Assembly (NCBI GenBank): GCA_003153935.1
Contig: PMCA01000016.1
Coordinates: forward strand, 1-30,534
Reading direction: 5' to 3'
Length of the DNA: 30,534 nucleotides
Source of the DNA: Elusimicrobiota bacterium
GTDB taxonomy: Bacteria; CAYTYR01; UBA6262
Position 1 is the stretch's first letter. Each line of letters opens with the position of its first letter. The position numbers and the translations under genes are program-made. The notes under the pieces are model-generated. The model searched no databases and was not told the origin of the DNA. It saw only the letters and a program-made list of their open reading frames with translations. Positions 28,021-30,534 of this stretch are shown here, piece by piece.

Positions 28021-29067
28021 TTACTTCACTAATGTTTGTACTACCTTCAGTACTTTAGCTACCGTCAGGTTGCTGAGGCAACTCAATTTGTGGCACTCCG
28101 GATCACTGCCGCAGGGACTGCAGGATATTTCTTCGCGGATGACCGTGTGCCCTTCCCCGTAGGGCCCAAACTGCAGGGGATTGGACGGACCGAAAATGGC
28201 CGCCACCCGGGTGCCGACTGCCACCGCCAGGTGCATGGGACCGCTGTCCTGCGCGATAACACAGGCGCATCTCTGGAAAAGCGCCGCCATCTGCAGAACT
28301 GAAACATCCCAGAGAACGATTACTTTATATTTATTGAGCTTATCTTTTATTTCCTTGATCACCTGGTCGCCATGGTAGCCTACGACCATGACTTTTACAT
28401 ACTTTTCCTTGGTTAATTCATTGATCAGATTTATGAAGTTCCCCGCCGGCCAGATCCTGGCTGGATGCCCAGCTCCGGGGTGTATGCCGATAAGCATATC
28501 GTCCGGGCCGAAGTTGTTCTTATCCAGGACATCATGGGCCCAGCTCCTGGTATCATCATCGATAAACACTTCCAACTCTACTTTTTCTTCTTTATAACCT
28601 AAAGAGCGCATCAGGTCCAAATTATATTCCACGGCGTGCTTCTTGAAATCCTCTTTAAAGGCCACTTTTTTAGTTAAAAAATAACCAGCTTTTTTCTTAT
28701 TGGCCCCAACCCGTTCCGGGATGCGGGCTAATTTCGCCATCAGCGCCTTGCGCCAATCTGCGTTCACGATAACCGCCAGTTTAAAGCCGCCGGCCTTTAT
28801 TTTGCCGATCATCTGACGGTACTGCGCCCAGGTAGCCTCTTTTTTCAGCTGGTCCCGTGACCATGAGGGATTAAAAAGTATCAATTCGTCAACCTGGGGA
28901 TTATGAGCGAACACATCCCTAGTGTATTCCTTCAGTAGGACAGCGATATAACTTCCCGGGTATAACTGTTTTAAGACACGTGGCAGGAAGCTGGCCATGA
29001 CCGCATCGCCAAGGTTGTCCAGCTCAATAATCAGTATTTTTTTGTGTTTCAAGCTGTTATCTGCCAT
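28021..29067 (-). CDS. GT9 ADP-heptose:LPS heptosyltransferase-like protein
   Basis: 348 residues of the GT9 (WaaC/WaaF/WaaQ) family. The N-terminal KKILIIELDNLGDAVMASFLP is typical, as is the C-terminal nucleotide-binding segment DSGPMHLAVAVGTRVAAIFGPSNP. The final part has a four-cysteine cluster (CSPCGSDPECHKLSC), which many bacterial members share. It should transfer heptose from ADP-heptose onto KDO or core heptose in the cytosol. The ATG at 29067 follows AGGGA at a 6-nt spacing. It lies between the lpxL-like gene and the ligase fusion. Which heptose it adds (I, II or III) cannot be told. Confidence 0.92.
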   Translation of the reverse strand: MADNSLKHKKILIIELDNLGDAVMASFLPRVLKQLYPGSYIAVLLKEYTRDVFAHNPQVDELILFNPSWSRDQLKKEATWAQYRQMIGKIKAGGFKLAVIVNADWRKALMAKLARIPERVGANKKKAGYFLTKKVAFKEDFKKHAVEYNLDLMRSLGYKEEKVELEVFIDDDTRSWAHDVLDKNNFGPDDMLIGIHPGAGHPARIWPAGNFINLINELTKEKYVKVMVVGYHGDQVIKEIKDKLNKYKVIVLWDVSVLQMAALFQRCACVIAQDSGPMHLAVAVGTRVAAIFGPSNPLQFGPYGEGHTVIREEISCSPCGSDPECHKLSCLSNLTVAKVLKVVQTLVK

Positions 29068-29075
29068 CTGTTATC
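29055..29075. repeat. Three tandem 7-nt repeats spanning the GT9 start codon
   Basis: Plus strand TGTTATC, TGCCATC, TGTTATC in direct tandem. The middle unit recurs at 29103-29109 on the other side of the palindrome, inside the 3' end of the lpxL-like gene, giving a 10-nt direct repeat (29062-29071 and 29103-29112). The unit length matches the repeats ahead of hprK. Confidence 0.75.
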
Positions 29076-29079
29076 CCTG

Positions 29080-29102
29080 TCCGCCGACGCTTTAGTGGCG
29101 GA
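29080..29102. repeat. Palindrome at the lpxL-like stop codon
   Basis: Inverted repeat TCCGCC ... GGCGGA with two further pairs after a bulged G and a 6-nt loop, 23 nt in all. It contains the stop codon of the lpxL-like gene and ends just upstream of the GT9 ribosome site. No run of T follows, so it is not a typical intrinsic terminator. Confidence 0.65.
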
Positions 29103-30006
29103 TGCCATCTGTATTTTCGGGTCTGGTTTTCCAACGGTTATGTACCCAGAACCACTGCTCCGGATCTTTTAGTATCCAGTTCTCGATCACCTGGTTGCAC
29201 AGGCGGGTATTATAATTAACATACTCTTGCCGGTCGCTCTTCTCAGCCAGGACCAGCTCTCTATCGATGATTATCCTATGCCGGCCATCGGGCTGCCGTA
29301 TCATGTGTATGGGTATGACTGCCGTGCCGGTTTTCTGCGTCAGCAACGGCACCAGCGGCGTGGTGGCAGCCAGTTTACCGAAGAAATCCACGAACACCGC
29401 GTTCTCATACAGGTTCTGGTCTATCAGGATACCCACGATCTCATTGCGGCGCAGGCATTTAATGACATCCTTGACGCTGTTAACGTTGGCGATAACTTCT
29501 TCACCAAAGTTGGAACGTATCCTGTTGACCAGCAGGTCAAGGCGGGGATTATCCAGCGCCCGGGCCAGCACGCTCAATTTGAACCCCAGAGCGCTGACTT
29601 CCATCCCCAGCATCTCCCAGTTGCCGAAATGCCCAGTCATCAATATAACGCCCTTACCGCGGGCCAGGGCCGCCTCAATATGCTCCCGCCCTTCTACTTC
29701 CACGTGCTCCAGCAGTTGGGCCCTAGTCCACTTCTCCGAGTAAATAAATTCGACCAGGGTCCGGCCGACATTTTGGAAGACCGCCTTAGCCACACGGTTT
29801 ATCTCCTCCGGTTTTTTATCGGGGAAAACGAAGGACAGGTTACTCTTCGCCAGATTCCGCCGACTGCCCCATAACCCGTATACCAGGGATCCCATCCCGG
29901 CTCCCAGGCGCACCGCCATCCGGTAAGGCAGGCAGCGTACCTTGAAGACAAAGATCTGGACCAGAATATATTCTATAAGACTAATTGCTTCAGTTTTTTG
30001 AGCCAC
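29092..30006 (-). CDS. Lipid A acyltransferase, LpxL/HtrB family
   Basis: 304 residues, the usual length of LpxL/LpxM late acyltransferases. One N-terminal hydrophobic segment (about 10-22) is followed by MAVRLGAGMGSLVYGL, the catalytic HX4E motif in MTGHFGNWEML (His126, Glu131), the GILIDQNLYENAVFVDFFG segment and VIPIHMIRQPDGRHRI. It adds a secondary acyl chain to KDO-lipid A or its precursor at the inner membrane. The start is GTG at 30006 with GAGG 4 nt before it. This gives a 34-nt overlap with lpxK, and no better in-frame start is seen. Its 3' end contains part of a palindrome and 7-nt repeat units. Acyl specificity is unknown. Confidence 0.92.
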   Translation of the reverse strand: MAQKTEAISLIEYILVQIFVFKVRCLPYRMAVRLGAGMGSLVYGLWGSRRNLAKSNLSFVFPDKKPEEINRVAKAVFQNVGRTLVEFIYSEKWTRAQLLEHVEVEGREHIEAALARGKGVILMTGHFGNWEMLGMEVSALGFKLSVLARALDNPRLDLLVNRIRSNFGEEVIANVNSVKDVIKCLRRNEIVGILIDQNLYENAVFVDFFGKLAATTPLVPLLTQKTGTAVIPIHMIRQPDGRHRIIIDRELVLAEKSDRQEYVNYNTRLCNQVIENWILKDPEQWFWVHNRWKTRPENTDGIRH

Positions 30007-30534
30007 TCCGCCTCACCTTTGACTATCTTCATTTCGATGCGCAGCGAAAAGAAATTTATTCGCGCGATCTTCTCCAGGTTCCAGAATTCCTTCTTGAACC
30101 GGGTCGTGTCCTTTTCCGTCGTAACGATAAAATTATACTCGGCTTCTTCCAGGATATGGATAAAATCATCCTTGGTGTAATAATGGTGGTCGGGATAGCG
30201 GATGGTCTTGGCCACCTTAGCGCCAATTTCCTCCAGGGTCTTCTCGAACGATTCCGGCGCGCCAATGCTGGACAGCGCGGCGATCTCCTTGCCGCGCAGG
30301 AAACCCAGCGGCATGGTTTCGCCGGTCGCCAGGTTCACCAGGTCCACGGGATGATGCGAGCACTTCAATATCACGGCGTAGGAATTATATTTCTTCAACA
30401 ATTTAATGATGAGCTCTGTTTCCTCCGGGCTGACCAGGTTGGTCTTGGTCAGGGCCAGCACATCCGCCCTCTTTAAATGGGACAGCGGTTCCCGCAGGAT
30501 CCCCCGTGGCAGCAAATGATGGTTGCCGAACGGG
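29973..30534 (-). CDS. lpxK: Tetraacyldisaccharide 4'-kinase LpxK, C-terminal part
   Basis: About 186 C-terminal residues; the gene enters from the right edge. The reading frame is already open at the first codon and starts PFGNHHLLPRGILREP, which matches the LpxK segment GN.RLLPAGPLREP just after the substrate-binding region. TEKDTTRFKK near the C-terminus corresponds to the family TEKDAVK motif. LpxK phosphorylates the 4' position of the lipid A disaccharide. The ATP-binding N-terminus lies outside the window. It overlaps the lpxL-like gene by 34 nt. Identity is secure from these two motifs and the neighbour. Confidence 0.93.
   Translation of the reverse strand, partial: PFGNHHLLPRGILREPLSHLKRADVLALTKTNLVSPEETELIIKLLKKYNSYAVILKCSHHPVDLVNLATGETMPLGFLRGKEIAALSSIGAPESFEKTLEEIGAKVAKTIRYPDHHYYTKDDFIHILEEAEYNFIVTTEKDTTRFKKEFWNLEKIARINFFSLRIEMKIVKGEAEWLKKLKQLVL

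Noticed and set aside
29080-29102. Intrinsic terminator after the lpxL-like gene
   Set aside because: The hairpin is followed by CAGGGATAACAG on the coding strand with no T run, and the GT9 ribosome site lies directly downstream.

Overview
The window is a dense, single-direction stretch of a bacterial chromosome. All 34 genes lie on the minus strand, most junctions are 0-20 nt apart or overlap by 1-34 nt, and no gene-free stretch exceeds about 100 nt. Read in the direction of transcription (high to low coordinates), it falls into three blocks. Product assignments come from recognising family motifs in the translated sequence; no database search was run.

Block 1 (about 30534 to 18267) is lipid A, core and O-antigen assembly. 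It contains the end of lpxK, an LpxL-type acyltransferase, a GT9 heptosyltransferase, an O-antigen ligase fused to a GmhB phosphatase, a 77-residue unknown, a first HldE-type sugar kinase, a GT39 membrane glycosyltransferase fused to an extra C-terminal domain, a GT2 transferase, the HldE nucleotidyltransferase domain as its own protein, an ICMT-like membrane methyltransferase, a DUF3108 protein, a deoxyhypusine-synthase-like protein and a second HldE-type kinase.

Block 2 (18265 to 11652) is the KDO pathway and LPS export: kdsB, pyrG, kdsA, kdsD, kdsC, lptC, lptA, lptB. PyrG probably supplies CTP for CMP-KDO synthesis.

Block 3 (11583 to 1) starts behind a 68-nt gap with a plausible promoter. 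It holds long-form hpf, ptsN, hprK, rapZ and a mannose-family PTS (IIA, IIB, a GH57 glucanotransferase, IIC, IID, HPr, EI), then a PGI/PMI-family sugar isomerase and the N-terminal half of lepA. The likely logic is phosphotransfer EI -> HPr -> IIA -> IIB with sugar uptake through IIC/IID, HPr controlled by HprK, and the isomerase feeding mannose-6-P or fructose-6-P into central metabolism.

Blocks 2 and 3 reproduce the E. coli order kdsD-kdsC-lptC-lptA-lptB-(rpoN)-hpf-ptsN-rapZ-npr, but rpoN is absent and hprK is inserted. The organism is a diderm bacterium with KDO- and heptose-containing LPS and a PTS with HPr kinase. Moderate GC, many GTG/TTG starts, GH57 and intergenic 7-nt repeats make me think of a candidate phylum such as Omnitrophota, with deltaproteobacterial-type gene order. 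That placement is an inference. The least ordinary items are two domain fusions (O-antigen ligase-GmhB and GT39-DUF2993-like), the deoxyhypusine-synthase-like protein with an apparently replaced catalytic lysine, and 7-nt repeat blocks at two gene junctions.
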